This document shows positions 18,901 through 26,925 of a stretch of 64,000 nt of DNA, piece by piece. The DNA is taken from NCBI GenBank assembly GCA_002718995.2, contig PBGL02000010.1, positions 44,948-108,947 on the forward strand. Direction: 5' to 3'. The translations under genes and the position numbers were made by a program. A model generated the notes under the pieces. It saw only the letters and a list, made by a program, of their open reading frames with translations. It had not been told where the DNA came from and made no database searches. How positions within the stretch are numbered: the first letter of the stretch is position 1; each line of letters starts with the position of its first letter. Source of the DNA: Methanobacteriota archaeon (lineage in GTDB: Archaea; Thermoplasmatota; Poseidoniia; Poseidoniales; Thalassarchaeaceae).

Positions 18901-19431
18901 ACATTCAACGGTTATGGCTCTAGAACAGTAAAAATGACTGCGCTGGATGAGGGCGAGGGGGCTTCAGTGACGCTTACTGTAGTAATCCTAGAGGCTCCCT
19001 TCAGTTTGGGAGAGTTTGTGTCCGACTATGGAATAATTCTAGCCTTCGTCCTAATCGTTGTAATTGGCGCTGCTGTGGTTCTGCAAAAGAGAGGAGGGTC
19101 TGGCCGTAGGGCGGGACCTGATTCGGCACCAGGCAGGAAGAGAATATCAATGGATGATGCATTCGACAATCCGCAATATGACCCCTTCAGCAAAGAGGAG
19201 GAGGGTTTTGATTCCCCGTCCCAAGAAGACGAAGAGATGTCCGAGGGAGTCGATGAAAGCATCGAGTCCGAGGTTGACAGGTTCTCTGGAGAAGGGGTGG
19301 CAGAGGCTTTCGAGGAGCTAACTGGCGAGGCGGTCGAGGGGGAAGTTGACGAAGCTATCCCGGATGACGTGGCGGTGTCTGTAGAAGAGGCTCTAGACGA
19401 CGAGGACATAGAAGCACTCTTTGAGGATTAG
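15946..19431 (+). CDS. Large cell-surface protein with CARDB and PKD-like repeats
   Basis: 1161 residues from ATG 15946, which gives an N-terminal signal or anchor helix (AIAIGLAILLSSQY). A beta-rich region of unknown fold comes first, then a CARDB-like segment from about 430, then several PKD-type domains from about 526 to 1000 (repeated SYDPDGG, DDDG and DDDGES motifs that look calcium-binding). One transmembrane helix is near 1024-1045, and the cytoplasmic tail of about 115 residues is very acidic. It is probably a surface adhesin or scaffold. A GTG at 15901 overlaps the TBP stop but would hide the signal sequence. Confidence 0.8.
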   Translation: MRDARAIAIGLAILLSSQYCVLLIDSDGEALKEDEDPYFTSKNTGIVDLPTWRINDRWTYNGELDVRDFIATSGVSTTVDFLEGSLVRNIDDIYVMTVDNRSTLVYEARSEGTYEAEDIDLDGNNGDLVVEIDTMEITRASDLATISQEATIDIDFQYQILWWTINIDVADLVISQTFSPPTEGYDFPLNVGDEWHTDYYQETDYSGQSDYVDIPADESSHESSSWEVVSRGAPGVSYASCQQSYNITNYDANGDPVGYRWFCPSVRGDVYSSFTQSVGFLANHELVMYQAAPRAKQVSVELEFALSPLDMEQSVFANVTQNNQDVSGQSVEFRYGIEEDVRAFTTGSDGSAEITFNSGSESDDSIGGPDTGSHGVIVWIPNQKIVGASTITIDPNTYPVDLIARSEGVTVERVRDNQTTTLDSVVGFNAIPGDMLTFSIPVQNRGIVSSPATTLSVYAPDGTSEDAPVPSLSSLGQSRVEVDWIVPQSQAIGDVSLSFTVDPNEEVSNDGNRSNNQGSFSLFIGRAPIAGLSMLSESLTLDQVSFNGLSSYDPDGGDLSCEFIVQTLEGAFVSVTEDDCIHEHTWDDDGVFIVRLVITDDESDQSSDESVVTILNRDPYVTVKSEYEWTPVLSPIEFNVEDVGDMDTQNPSAPVDILWKQPCEEGQVGFYCTVTPTSEGEYTAEVEVMDDDGAIVSETKTIEVRNIAPSNPRSEIWLGDNRMIPDSRGVFIVNEGDSLRFEGWADDSENDMDTLVHIWSPDAENNPDIVMETTGRKSTMEYTYHTSGMHLATLQVVDDDGESTEALIVPIEVMNIEPYISPISPPLPAAEDSLVDMLIQVTDTSGDMLTLTRCFDLDPLSNSDGEGTSTDDCDIETDHLSRSWPDATTAPGMIIFHVTDDDGATASVEIPLDIRNVKPVPKADSSAFLDVQEGDVLFFTANGTTDSEHDMANMLYNWDMDTTVDSDGDGDPENDIDIQGQWIEGTFNGYGSRTVKMTALDEGEGASVTLTVVILEAPFSLGEFVSDYGIILAFVLIVVIGAAVVLQKRGGSGRRAGPDSAPGRKRISMDDAFDNPQYDPFSKEEEGFDSPSQEDEEMSEGVDESIESEVDRFSGEGVAEAFEELTGEAVEGEVDEAIPDDVAVSVEEALDDEDIEALFED

Positions 19432-19445
19432 TCGTCGGCGCCACC

Positions 19446-19916
19446 ATGGCCAACCTATTCCGGCTACTTGGATTGCCCGATCCGACAAAGGTTAGTGGGT
19501 CAGGAATCTCGAAGAGAGGAGTCACTGTTGATCCGGAACCTCAAGCAGAGGATATTTTCCACTACCTAGATGAGCAGGGGTGGTCGGATAGGACAAGGAG
19601 GATGACTCCGGAGGCCCGGAGGCAAGTGGTATACCTCAAGCCGGATACCCTCCATAGGCTTCATACTGAAGGCATGTCAGATGTTCTCTCGGGTGGCAAT
19701 ATGATTCTCGTCGACTTGAGTTCACTGGTCCATATGCCCAGTCAAAGAGATGTTTGCAGAAGGAGGGTTCAGGAGATGGCAGCACGCCTTGGCCTTCCAG
19801 TATTTGCCATCAATGATGATGATACGCTTCTAATGGTTGCAGGGGCAGGCATGAGGGTGGACACAAACAAGCATGAGTTGGGCATAGGGCAAAATGACCA
19901 TCTCGCCGAGCCTTAG
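19446..19916 (+). CDS. sepF: SepF-like cell division protein
   Basis: Archaeal SepF links FtsZ to the membrane. The short amphipathic start (MANLFRLLGLP) fits the membrane-targeting helix, followed by a linker and a SepF core: VVYLKPDTLHRL, GGNMILVDLSSL, RRRVQEMAARLG, and FAINDDDTLLMVAGAGMRVD near the end. Length 156 is typical. Similarity is by fold pattern rather than strong motif, hence moderate certainty. No ftsZ is in the window. It starts 14 bases after the PKD protein gene and overlaps the convergent small gene by four bases. Confidence 0.65.
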   Translation: MANLFRLLGLPDPTKVSGSGISKRGVTVDPEPQAEDIFHYLDEQGWSDRTRRMTPEARRQVVYLKPDTLHRLHTEGMSDVLSGGNMILVDLSSLVHMPSQRDVCRRRVQEMAARLGLPVFAINDDDTLLMVAGAGMRVDTNKHELGIGQNDHLAEP

Positions 19917-20140
19917 GTTTCTGGTTCGTAAGAAACTGGGCCGTCTTCAAGCCATGAGTCTAGGTCGCCTGAGGCAACTTCCTCGATCGCGTGCTCTGTG
20001 AAGTCCCGATAGGCCACCCACTTGGAAATCTCTTCCTCACTAGCCCCTCTCTTTCTCTTCCTACGAATTGACTCGTCCGCATACTTCACGCAGCGCCTGA
20101 GAAATCTCTCAACAATTTCACGTCTCGAGCCCTGATCCAT
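19913..20140 (-). CDS. Small helical charged protein, unknown
   Basis: 75 residues, predicted mostly helical, with a basic middle (RRKRKRG) and an acidic C-terminus (WLEDGPVSYEPET). No recognised family and no cysteines or membrane segment. It is placed four bases after the prxQ gene on the same strand, so it is probably co-transcribed. The tight spacing and an ATG start support it as real. Confidence 0.5.
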   Translation of the reverse strand: MDQGSRREIVERFLRRCVKYADESIRRKRKRGASEEEISKWVAYRDFTEHAIEEVASGDLDSWLEDGPVSYEPET

Positions 20141-20144
20141 TTTG

Positions 20145-20627
20145 TCACACCATCTCCAATTCTTCGATTAGCTTGTCGACATGCCCCTTGGTTCCAACTT
20201 TGTAGCCGACCCACTCGAGAACCCCATCGACACCAATAGCAAATGTCGATCTAAGGGTCCCCATGTACGTTTTTCCATACATATTCTTCTCCCTCCATGT
20301 CCCATAGGCAAGATGGAGTTCAGCCTCTTCATCGACGACTAATTCGAATGGTAGTTCATGTTTTGAGATAAATTTCTCATGTGACTTCGCAGAGTCAGTT
20401 GAGACTCCTAGTACGGCCCACATATTACTTTCCAATCTCCCAATATTATCCCTGAAGTCACATGCCTGAACAGTGCAACCTGGGGTGTTGTCGCGAGGAT
20501 AGAAATACAGAATCACGCCTCTTCCGGTAGCTAGCATGTCTGATAGCGTAATCGTCGAGCCGTCAGTGAGGACTGCCTTGAAGTCGGGAGCTTTGTCTCC
20601 GATAGAGAGCGTCACATGTTCTGCCAT
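20145..20627 (-). CDS. bcp: Thioredoxin-dependent peroxiredoxin PrxQ/Bcp
   Basis: Reduces hydrogen peroxide and organic peroxides using thioredoxin. The active site YPRDNTPGCTVQACDFRD gives peroxidatic Cys51 and the five-residue-spaced resolving Cys56 typical of the PrxQ class; GDKAPDF and GVSTDS are further family blocks. 160 residues, normal length. Thioredoxin reductase is encoded at 34803. ATG at 20627. Confidence 0.93.
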   Translation of the reverse strand: MAEHVTLSIGDKAPDFKAVLTDGSTITLSDMLATGRGVILYFYPRDNTPGCTVQACDFRDNIGRLESNMWAVLGVSTDSAKSHEKFISKHELPFELVVDEEAELHLAYGTWREKNMYGKTYMGTLRSTFAIGVDGVLEWVGYKVGTKGHVDKLIEELEMV

Positions 20628-20658
20628 GTACGTCCGAGAGGGGGCATGATGATGACCT

Positions 20659-21231
20659 TTACTTCTCGATTATCGAGGTCAAAGAAACGGCTGCCGGCCT
20701 TATTGGCGGCTCACTGAATCCGAAACACGATGATTCTGTGCGACTAGACATTGCTCCCAGATTATTACCTGATACCATAGCAGAAGCATCCTTGAGCCAC
20801 GAAATAGAACGTATGGAGTACCACTCCTCACTTCCGTTATTGGCTATTCCATGGGTCCTTGTCCCGAACAGCATCTTAGCAAAGAAGTTCTCTACCGATG
20901 AAATGAACCATAGCGGTCGAGGGAGAGGAAGGGGGAATCTAAAGCCCCATGACATCGAGACGGCGAAGTCATCGGCCTTCACTGAAATCGATTTACCGTC
21001 AATCTTTACGTCAAAAGGTACGATCCTTATCTCTTCGAAAGAATAGAGAGACGAGACATAATCAGCGTGTTTCTCGGAAGGGGAAAGTAGTGTCCTATTT
21101 CCATTGGGGTCCGCCCACATGATGTTCGTGAATCCTCCCAATGGCGAAACATCCCAGGCTCCGATTACAACTCTATCGCCCCTTTCAAAGGACGAGGAGA
21201 ATATTCTACCCCTGAATTTCTCCTTCACCAT
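20659..21231 (-). CDS. Conserved-looking protein of unknown function
   Basis: 190 residues from ATG 21231, which overlaps the nth stop in ATGGTGA, an arrangement suggesting coupled translation. Beta-strand-rich with no membrane helix and no metal motif; visible blocks are GDRVVIGAWD, KIDGKSISVKADDF and a proline-rich PLPLPRPLW. I do not recognise the family. The C-terminal 50 residues are low-complexity Ser/Ala-rich. It may act with Nth, but only position suggests so. Confidence 0.55.
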   Translation of the reverse strand: MVKEKFRGRIFSSSFERGDRVVIGAWDVSPLGGFTNIMWADPNGNRTLLSPSEKHADYVSSLYSFEEIRIVPFDVKIDGKSISVKADDFAVSMSWGFRFPLPLPRPLWFISSVENFFAKMLFGTRTHGIANNGSEEWYSIRSISWLKDASAMVSGNNLGAMSSRTESSCFGFSEPPIRPAAVSLTSIIEK

Positions 21232-21878
21232 TTCTTCCTCTCCTCGATCTTCCTTTTCTTTGTTGACGCCCACGAGCAAATTGGGCATAGCTCCATGTCG
21301 TGCCTCCTAGCTGGACAGTGCTCCCTACCGAAGTAGATAATCTGGAGATGTCTACGGTTCCATGTATTCTCTGGGAATACCTTCTTCAGATCCCTTTCCG
21401 TCTTTTCCACGCTCCTTCCATCCGAAAGTCCCCACCTAGATGCAAGTCTGTGTATGTGTGTATCAACTGGGAATGCAGGTACTCCAAAAGCCTGAGACAT
21501 TACTACACTGGCAGTTTTGTGACCAACTCCTGCCAGAGATTCTAGGAATTCCCAATCCGGTCCGATCTCGCCGCCTGCCTCGTCTATCTGTTGGGCCATT
21601 CTTTTCAGATTCCTCGCCTTCGTGGGGGCGAGTCCTATCTGCCGAATTAGATGCTGTATCTCCTCGACTTCCAGCTTCATCATTTGTGTTGGCGTACTTG
21701 CAGCGGAGAAAAGATGTGGAGTTACCTCATTCACCTTCTTGTCTGTGGTCTGAGCGGAAAGCATCACGGCTACAAGGAGAGTGTAAGGGTCGGAGTGATC
21801 TAGTGGTATCGGGGTTTCTGGATACATTTCATCGAGAAGTTCACCGATTTTAGTGGCCTTTTCGGACCGTTTCATCAC
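21225..21878 (-). CDS. nth: Endonuclease III (DNA glycosylase/AP lyase)
   Basis: Base-excision repair enzyme for oxidised pyrimidines. HhH-GPD motifs are complete: LLVAVMLSAQTTDKKVN, LAGVGHKTASVV with catalytic Lys121, and FPVDTHIHRL with Asp139. The C-terminal iron-sulfur loop is atypical: only Cys188, Cys198 and Cys201 are visible (HCPARRHDMELCPIC), so the usual fourth ligand (C-X6-C-X2-C-X5-C pattern) is missing and the first spacing is longer. ATG at 21878 overlaps the stop of the small membrane gene upstream by four bases. Confidence 0.93.
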   Translation of the reverse strand: MMKRSEKATKIGELLDEMYPETPIPLDHSDPYTLLVAVMLSAQTTDKKVNEVTPHLFSAASTPTQMMKLEVEEIQHLIRQIGLAPTKARNLKRMAQQIDEAGGEIGPDWEFLESLAGVGHKTASVVMSQAFGVPAFPVDTHIHRLASRWGLSDGRSVEKTERDLKKVFPENTWNRRHLQIIYFGREHCPARRHDMELCPICSWASTKKRKIEERKKW

Positions 21879-22081
21879 TCAACCTCCGGATCGTCCCTCA
21901 TTCCCAGAATAAAAGCTGCCCCAGTGAAAAGCAACGGAACACCGTAGCATGGTAAGAACATAAAATCGGACGACTCCGTGGAGTTTGTATTGCCTCCCAT
22001 AATGATGTATGCTAGCAGGCCAAGGAATACACCTGGAAGAAGCGCGATGGCCGCCAGGATGAGTCCGCGCATCAATCCCAT
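21875..22081 (-). CDS. Small two-helix membrane protein
   Basis: 68 residues with two hydrophobic helices (about 6-29 and 43-60) and a short polar loop rich in Asn, Ser and Thr. No family recognised. Its TGA overlaps the nth ATG, so it heads the three-gene minus-strand unit with nth and the unknown protein. Confidence 0.6.
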   Translation of the reverse strand: MGLMRGLILAAIALLPGVFLGLLAYIIMGGNTNSTESSDFMFLPCYGVPLLFTGAAFILGMRDDPEVE

Positions 22082-22187
22082 GATGCTCGCTGATTGAACT
22101 AACAGATGAAGGTTCGTCGGAAGATGGTAGAACAGAAATAAGGAAATCTAACCCAATCCTCTCAAGTGAGCGCCCCTTGGGACATGT

Positions 22188-22526
22188 ATGACCACTGAAC
22201 TCGTGGACACCCTAGAGACTCTGTCCATTAGCTTCTGTGGAGTTGCGACCCTCCTCTGGATGTCTATAGGGACATTCGCAAGAACGGGGAAAGGAGAAGT
22301 TTTGGCACAACGGACCATAGCGTCCCTATGCGTGACTTCCGCAATAATGCTGATTGTTCTCAATTCCATGGGAGGGGAGCTCTGGGGATCGGGATCAATG
22401 GCACTGCCGATGGCACTGGTAGCAGTCATAGTTGCGATTTCAGCGACACTCAACCTGAAGGGCAAGGATGTGCAGGGAGAGGCAAACCCCCACCAAATTA
22501 GAATGATGCGACGTGAAGAGGAGTGA
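22188..22526 (+). CDS. Three-helix membrane protein, unknown
   Basis: 112 residues with three hydrophobic segments (about 14-28, 44-62 and 70-88) and a basic C-terminal tail (RMMRREEE). No recognised family. It ends one base before the convergent NifU-like gene. ATG at 22188. Confidence 0.6.
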   Translation: MTTELVDTLETLSISFCGVATLLWMSIGTFARTGKGEVLAQRTIASLCVTSAIMLIVLNSMGGELWGSGSMALPMALVAVIVAISATLNLKGKDVQGEANPHQIRMMRREEE

Positions 22527-22811
22527 CTACTGAGAGGCTTCTCCACCGATTTTGTCATCTATGAAGGCCCTCATGTAAGCAGGTAGTTCACCATTGACGA
22601 ATAAAACATCATTCACCACATCCAGTTTCATCAGAGAGTAGTAAATTTGCATGGCGGTCATGGGCGTTGCACTGCAGCCAGTGCACCCGCCCTCAAGGGA
22701 GATAGAAATGACGCCATCTGTAGTGTCAATCACATTGACAACTCCGTCGTGGGCATCCAATACTGCTTGCACCGGCCCAACAGAATCGAGGATGAGTTGC
22801 TTGTCCACCAT
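22527..22811 (-). CDS. NifU C-terminal domain protein (Fe-S carrier)
   Basis: 94 residues matching the NifU/NfuA C-terminal domain: DGVVNVIDTTDGVISISLEG followed by the cluster-binding pair in GGCTGCSATPMTAMQI. Such proteins carry and deliver iron-sulfur clusters. Likely clients nearby include Nth, the FadF-like protein and the hydroxylase subunits, which is only inference. ATG at 22811, divergent from the amidotransferase gene at 22875. Confidence 0.85.
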   Translation of the reverse strand: MVDKQLILDSVGPVQAVLDAHDGVVNVIDTTDGVISISLEGGCTGCSATPMTAMQIYYSLMKLDVVNDVLFVNGELPAYMRAFIDDKIGGEASQ

Positions 22812-22874
22812 GATGCCGCCTCAGAGCCCCTGTGCATGCGGGGGGCTTTCAAACAATCGCCCCTTCCGGCATAC

Positions 22875-23777
22875 ATGGATGGCGCATTGAGGGTCCTCGT
22901 CCTTGACCTTCTTGTAGAAAGATCTGAGTTCGGACATGGTGGAAATCAGGAGGTTGTCAGCCCCATGGCCAAGGACTGCGATGTGGAAGTCCTACTGGTT
23001 ACGCCGCAGATGCAGTCAATAGGTTCCGGCAGGGAGGCAGCCAGGGACGGGTTAGTACTACTTTCTGAGAAGGACGTGCCTCACTGGGACTATGACTATG
23101 ATTTCTGGAGTACTTGTGAGATCGAAATGAGTGGCAATTCAGTAAGATTCACTAGAATAGCACTTCCCATGGAGATTGATGATCAAGAAATGAAGGATTG
23201 GATTGGACTGGTCGATGTGGATGCTGTGGTTTGCTCGGGCTCTCGCAGAAATGTGACGATGTGGGAGGATTGGATGGATAGTGCAGCATCATTGATGAGA
23301 GTTGCTTCCACCTCTGGCATGCCGACACTAGGAATTTGCTTTGGGCACCAGCTTCTGTGCAAGTCCCTGGGCTCCAAGGTAATTAGAGCGGAAAGCATGT
23401 CAAGCGGTGTTTGGGACTTGTCGCTCAACGAGGCTGGCATTAGAGATGAGTTGTTTGAACTCAGAGAAGAAAGGGAGGGAGGGCCTGTAGTCCTATACTC
23501 CCACCAGGACCATGTCACCACCGTTCCAGAATGCTGCGAATTACTAGGGTCTGCCGAGCATAACTTCGTAACCGCAGTGAGGGTTATTGGATCCGATGGC
23601 AAGAAAATGCCGGCATGGGGGCTGCAGTTTCACCCCGAGGCTGCCAAGCATAGGATAGAGAGATCCTTCGGTTGGGGGCACATTACTGAGGATGAAATGA
23701 TGTCCTTTCAGAGAGAGCATGATGGTGCTGGAGTCCTCGAGGCTTTTGCTAATGTGGTTTTGAATCATCGGAGATAG
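22875..23777 (+). CDS. Class I glutamine amidotransferase (GMP-synthase-like)
   Basis: 300 residues from ATG 22875. The triad is visible: LGICFGHQLL with the nucleophile cysteine, and LQFHPEAAKHRIE with the histidine and glutamate. An oxyanion-type VVCSGSRRNV precedes it. It is a stand-alone amidotransferase of the GMP-synthase-like group, whose members often hydrolyse gamma-glutamyl bonds; no synthetase partner is adjacent. The region between about 70 and 130 is not recognised. A hairpin follows two bases after the stop. Confidence 0.8.
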   Translation: MDGALRVLVLDLLVERSEFGHGGNQEVVSPMAKDCDVEVLLVTPQMQSIGSGREAARDGLVLLSEKDVPHWDYDYDFWSTCEIEMSGNSVRFTRIALPMEIDDQEMKDWIGLVDVDAVVCSGSRRNVTMWEDWMDSAASLMRVASTSGMPTLGICFGHQLLCKSLGSKVIRAESMSSGVWDLSLNEAGIRDELFELREEREGGPVVLYSHQDHVTTVPECCELLGSAEHNFVTAVRVIGSDGKKMPAWGLQFHPEAAKHRIERSFGWGHITEDEMMSFQREHDGAGVLEAFANVVLNHRR

Positions 23778-23779
23778 GT

Positions 23780-23794
23780 CGCCCCTTCGGGGCG
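23780..23794 (+). terminator. Hairpin after amidotransferase gene
   Basis: A perfect six-pair stem with a UUC loop, CGCCCC-TTC-GGGGCG, begins two bases after the stop at 23777 and sits 17 bases before the hppA TATA box. It has no U-run, so intrinsic termination is uncertain. Confidence 0.4.
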
Positions 23795-23810
23795 GTATCT
23801 ATGACTTGAG

Positions 23811-23820
23811 TTATAAGTAG
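23811..23820 (+). promoter_or_regulatory. TATA box of hppA
   Basis: TTATAAGTAG, identical to the element before the TBP gene. Transcription would start near 23838, leaving a short leader before the ATG at 23855. Confidence 0.65.
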
Positions 23821-23854
23821 GACTTTTGTCCGCGGGCCGAAACAGGTTGATATT

Positions 23855-25906
23855 ATGGACGGAGAACAACTAGGAATGTATGGAATGATAGCGGGCCTTT
23901 TGGGCCTTGTAGTCGCATTCATGCTCTATAGAAAGGTGGATTCGATTGAGATTGAGAACAAAACAGTGGCAAAAATCACTGAACGAATACAAGACGGTGC
24001 TATGGCATTCATGGTGGCCGAGTACAGAATGCTTGCCGTATTCATAGCCGTCGTTGCAGCACTTCTGTTCATCGGTGGGAACTACAACGATGATCTCGGT
24101 ATGGAGACCACTGTTGCATTCATCATTGGTGCACTTTGCAGTGGCGCAGCTGGGTTCAGCGGTATGCGCGCGGCAACGAGCGCGAACGGTCGGACTGCAC
24201 AGGCTGCGGCTAGCGGCGGGCAGGCAGCTGCACTCACCACGTCATACAACGGAGGGGCCGTTATGGGCCTCGCAGTCGGTGGACTGGGTCTTTTCGGGAT
24301 CTCAATGATGTACTACTTCACAGAAACTGAGTTCCTTTCCGTAGGCAACATCGCAGGATTCGGCATGGGTGCATCGTCCATCGCACTCTTCGCCCGTGTT
24401 GGCGGTGGAATCTACACGAAGGCTGCTGACGTGGGAGCCGACCTTGTAGGAAAGGTCGAAGCTGGAATTCCAGAGGACGATCCTCGAAATCCTGGTGTTA
24501 TCGCAGATAACGTCGGTGACAACGTCGGCGATGTAGCTGGCATGGGCGCTGATATCTTCGAGTCTTTCGTTGGCTCAATAATTGCAGCCATGGTAATCGC
24601 CGCGGCGAGCAGTGAATTGGGGGCGGACTACCTGAAGATTCCAATCGCACTAGCCATTGTCGGATACTTGGCATCTATTATCGGCGTATTCTCGATTTCA
24701 GCGATGAAGAACATGGATGCTGGTGCAGCTCTCAGGAACACTACGTTCATCGGGGCAGGACTTTTCATCGGAGGAGGATATCTCGCCTTGGGCGAGTTAG
24801 GACTAGATCAGACAGTAGTTTGGGCGGTTGCCATTGGCAGCGTTGTAGGCATTCTAATCGGCCTAGTTACCGAATATTACACTGGCATAGAGCCTGTATT
24901 TGGGTTCCAAGTCAAGGCCATCCCCTACATCGGCGAAGCCTCAAAGACCGGAAGTGCGACCAATGCCATCGCCGGCCTTGCAGTTGGAATGGAGTCTGTA
25001 TTGATCCCAGTTCTTCTGATGGCTGCTGGAATTTATGGTGCCAATGATGTGATGGGTGGTGGCGACGCTGGCCTATACGGGATCGCAATGGCTGCGATGG
25101 GAATGCTAGGTACTGTTGGTGTTACCATGACTGTGGACGCCTACGGGCCAGTGGCTGATAACGCAGGAGGAATCGCGGAGATGTCAGGACTGGGCAAAGA
25201 AGTACGCGATATCACTGACGGGCTAGATTCGATTGGGAACACCACTGCTGCGATCGGAAAGGGGTTCGCTATCGGAAGCGCGGCCCTAACAGCTCTGGCC
25301 CTGTTTGCGGCCTACAAGACGAGCGCCGGCTTGGATGCTGCTGCTCTCTCCCTAACTAACCCAGAGGTAGTGATTGGGCTCCTTATCGGTGGCGCTCTTC
25401 CATTCGTAGTGGCTGCAATGACGATGAAGTCTGTCGGCCGTGCTGCTGAAGCAATGATTGTGGAGATTCGCAGGCAATTCAGGGAGATAGATGGCCTTCT
25501 TGAGGGCAGAGAGGGCGTCGAGCCGGACAGCGCCACATGCGTAGACATCTCGACACAGGCCGCTCTGCGTGAGATGGTGATGCCCGGACTAGTGGCAATC
25601 TCAAGCCCGGTCATAATCGGCCTGGCACTAGGGCCAGCTGCACTCGGAGGAACTCTAGCAGGGGCCACTGCTACTGGCGTCCTCATGGCCCTCTTCATGG
25701 CCAACGCTGGCGGTGCTTGGGACAATGCAAAGAAGGCTATCGAGCAGGGCGAGATATCCGGCGCGGAAAAGGGCGATGATGCCCACTCGGCAGCGGTTGT
25801 TGGAGATACCATTGGCGATCCCTTCAAGGACACCAGCGGACCATCGCTGAACATTCTGATCAAGCTCATGTCGATTGTTTCAGTCGTTATTGCTGGCCTT
25901 CTTTGA
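23855..25906 (+). CDS. hppA: Membrane-bound ion-pumping pyrophosphatase
   Basis: Couples pyrophosphate hydrolysis to pumping of H+ or Na+ across the membrane. About 15-16 helices over 683 residues. Signature motifs are [39 protein letters not shown] and the C-terminal [19 protein letters not shown]. In [20 protein letters not shown] the residue after GNTT is Ala, not Lys, which by family rules marks the K+-dependent class; whether it pumps H+ or Na+ cannot be decided by eye. It has its own TATA promoter. Confidence 0.96.
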   Translation: MDGEQLGMYGMIAGLLGLVVAFMLYRKVDSIEIENKTVAKITERIQDGAMAFMVAEYRMLAVFIAVVAALLFIGGNYNDDLGMETTVAFIIGALCSGAAGFSGMRAATSANGRTAQAAASGGQAAALTTSYNGGAVMGLAVGGLGLFGISMMYYFTETEFLSVGNIAGFGMGASSIALFARVGGGIYTKAADVGADLVGKVEAGIPEDDPRNPGVIADNVGDNVGDVAGMGADIFESFVGSIIAAMVIAAASSELGADYLKIPIALAIVGYLASIIGVFSISAMKNMDAGAALRNTTFIGAGLFIGGGYLALGELGLDQTVVWAVAIGSVVGILIGLVTEYYTGIEPVFGFQVKAIPYIGEASKTGSATNAIAGLAVGMESVLIPVLLMAAGIYGANDVMGGGDAGLYGIAMAAMGMLGTVGVTMTVDAYGPVADNAGGIAEMSGLGKEVRDITDGLDSIGNTTAAIGKGFAIGSAALTALALFAAYKTSAGLDAAALSLTNPEVVIGLLIGGALPFVVAAMTMKSVGRAAEAMIVEIRRQFREIDGLLEGREGVEPDSATCVDISTQAALREMVMPGLVAISSPVIIGLALGPAALGGTLAGATATGVLMALFMANAGGAWDNAKKAIEQGEISGAEKGDDAHSAAVVGDTIGDPFKDTSGPSLNILIKLMSIVSVVIAGLL

Positions 25907-25937
25907 GCACATACGTATTGCGTCAGTCTCTTGACTG

Positions 25938-25957
25938 TGTGCCTCGACGGAGGCACA
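25938..25957 (+). other. Inverted repeat between hppA and lipoprotein gene
   Basis: TGTGCCTC-GACG-GAGGCACA, a perfect eight-pair stem with a four-base loop. It starts 31 bases after the hppA stop and its last base is the A of the lipoprotein ATG, so it could end the hppA message or mask the next start. Confidence 0.45.
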
Positions 25958-26916
25958 TGCGGAGTACCACTGCCATGGGCATGGCGTTCTTGCTTCTTGC
26001 TTGTATGATGCCTGGTTGCATAGAGACGGGCAACTCCAGCAGTAGCGCAGATGCGGCCCCGGTGGAGGCTCCGATATGGAATGTGGGTGACTGGTGGCTG
26101 TACACTTTCTCTACGCCCGAGTACAGTGACGACACTGCGAGGTTGGTCGTAGCTTCGGACTCTGAGGAGGGGGGGACAGCTTACATGTTAGCAATTTCCA
26201 GCATAGGGGAGGCCCGAAGGCACGCAGTGCTGAACCACAACCCATTCCTTGGAAGAATAACCCATGAAGACCTCTCTGCGTTCGAGAACGGAGTGCCTCA
26301 GCCAGTTCTAGACTTCCCGCTCGTCGAGGGTGCTGGATGGGGATTCACGCTATTCTCAACAGAGTGGTATGCCAGCGTCCGCACTGTTACAGGAGGCGTA
26401 GCTGTGATGGAAGCTGAGGCCTCGGATGGATCTACCCTGGAGTATGTCTATGACTCGTCTTCGAAGTTCTTCTCATCATTCATATGGACTGATTCGTCTG
26501 GAGTTGTTCAACTGAGGATGATGCTTGCTGATGATGGGGAATCTCACTCAGGTGACGTCTACTTCGTAAGAGGTGGCGACCTATACTCCAACACTTGGGA
26601 CGAGTCTGGCCCAGATATTGAGTTTGAAGACTCCTTCTTCGTTAGCGACCATCCAAATGATGGTGAGTGGAATGAAATGATCTACTTCCTAGATGCTGCA
26701 TGCGGGGGAGGCGGGTCGAGCATCACTCTGACCCTTAGGGATCATGGCTCAATCTCCGCTCTGGAGAGAGTATGGGGCCCCGGAGCGAGCGAGAGTGGGA
26801 CATTGGGGACCATTCCCTATCCCTCAGAGGAATACACCCTGACTGCCACCTTCACGGGTGATAGTTACCTCCGTCTGATATTCGCGGGCGGAATAACTCA
26901 GTCATGGAGCCTGTGA
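25957..26916 (+). CDS. Secreted lipoprotein, unknown function
   Basis: 319 residues from ATG 25957, with a signal sequence ending in the lipobox MPGC near residue 23 (AFLLLACMMPGC). The mature part is beta-rich and acidic, with repeated WNVGDWWLYTF-like aromatic segments; the WNVGDWW block also resembles a WxxGDxW motif in the PKD surface protein (WRINDRWTYNG). No catalytic motif is seen. The initiation codon lies at the edge of an inverted repeat. Confidence 0.7.
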   Translation: MRSTTAMGMAFLLLACMMPGCIETGNSSSSADAAPVEAPIWNVGDWWLYTFSTPEYSDDTARLVVASDSEEGGTAYMLAISSIGEARRHAVLNHNPFLGRITHEDLSAFENGVPQPVLDFPLVEGAGWGFTLFSTEWYASVRTVTGGVAVMEAEASDGSTLEYVYDSSSKFFSSFIWTDSSGVVQLRMMLADDGESHSGDVYFVRGGDLYSNTWDESGPDIEFEDSFFVSDHPNDGEWNEMIYFLDAACGGGGSSITLTLRDHGSISALERVWGPGASESGTLGTIPYPSEEYTLTATFTGDSYLRLIFAGGITQSWSL

Positions 26917-26925
26917 GGTGACCGT

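Noticed and set aside
22148..22558. 136-residue minus-strand frame overlapping a small membrane gene
   Set aside because: The plus-strand frame at 22188 has three clear helices and fits the convergent end with the NifU-like gene; this one has neither.
25312..25956. 214-residue open frame on the minus strand across the hppA 3' end
   Set aside because: Entirely antisense to the unmistakable pyrophosphatase gene; its Ala/Pro/Ser-rich content is what the reverse of membrane-protein codons gives.
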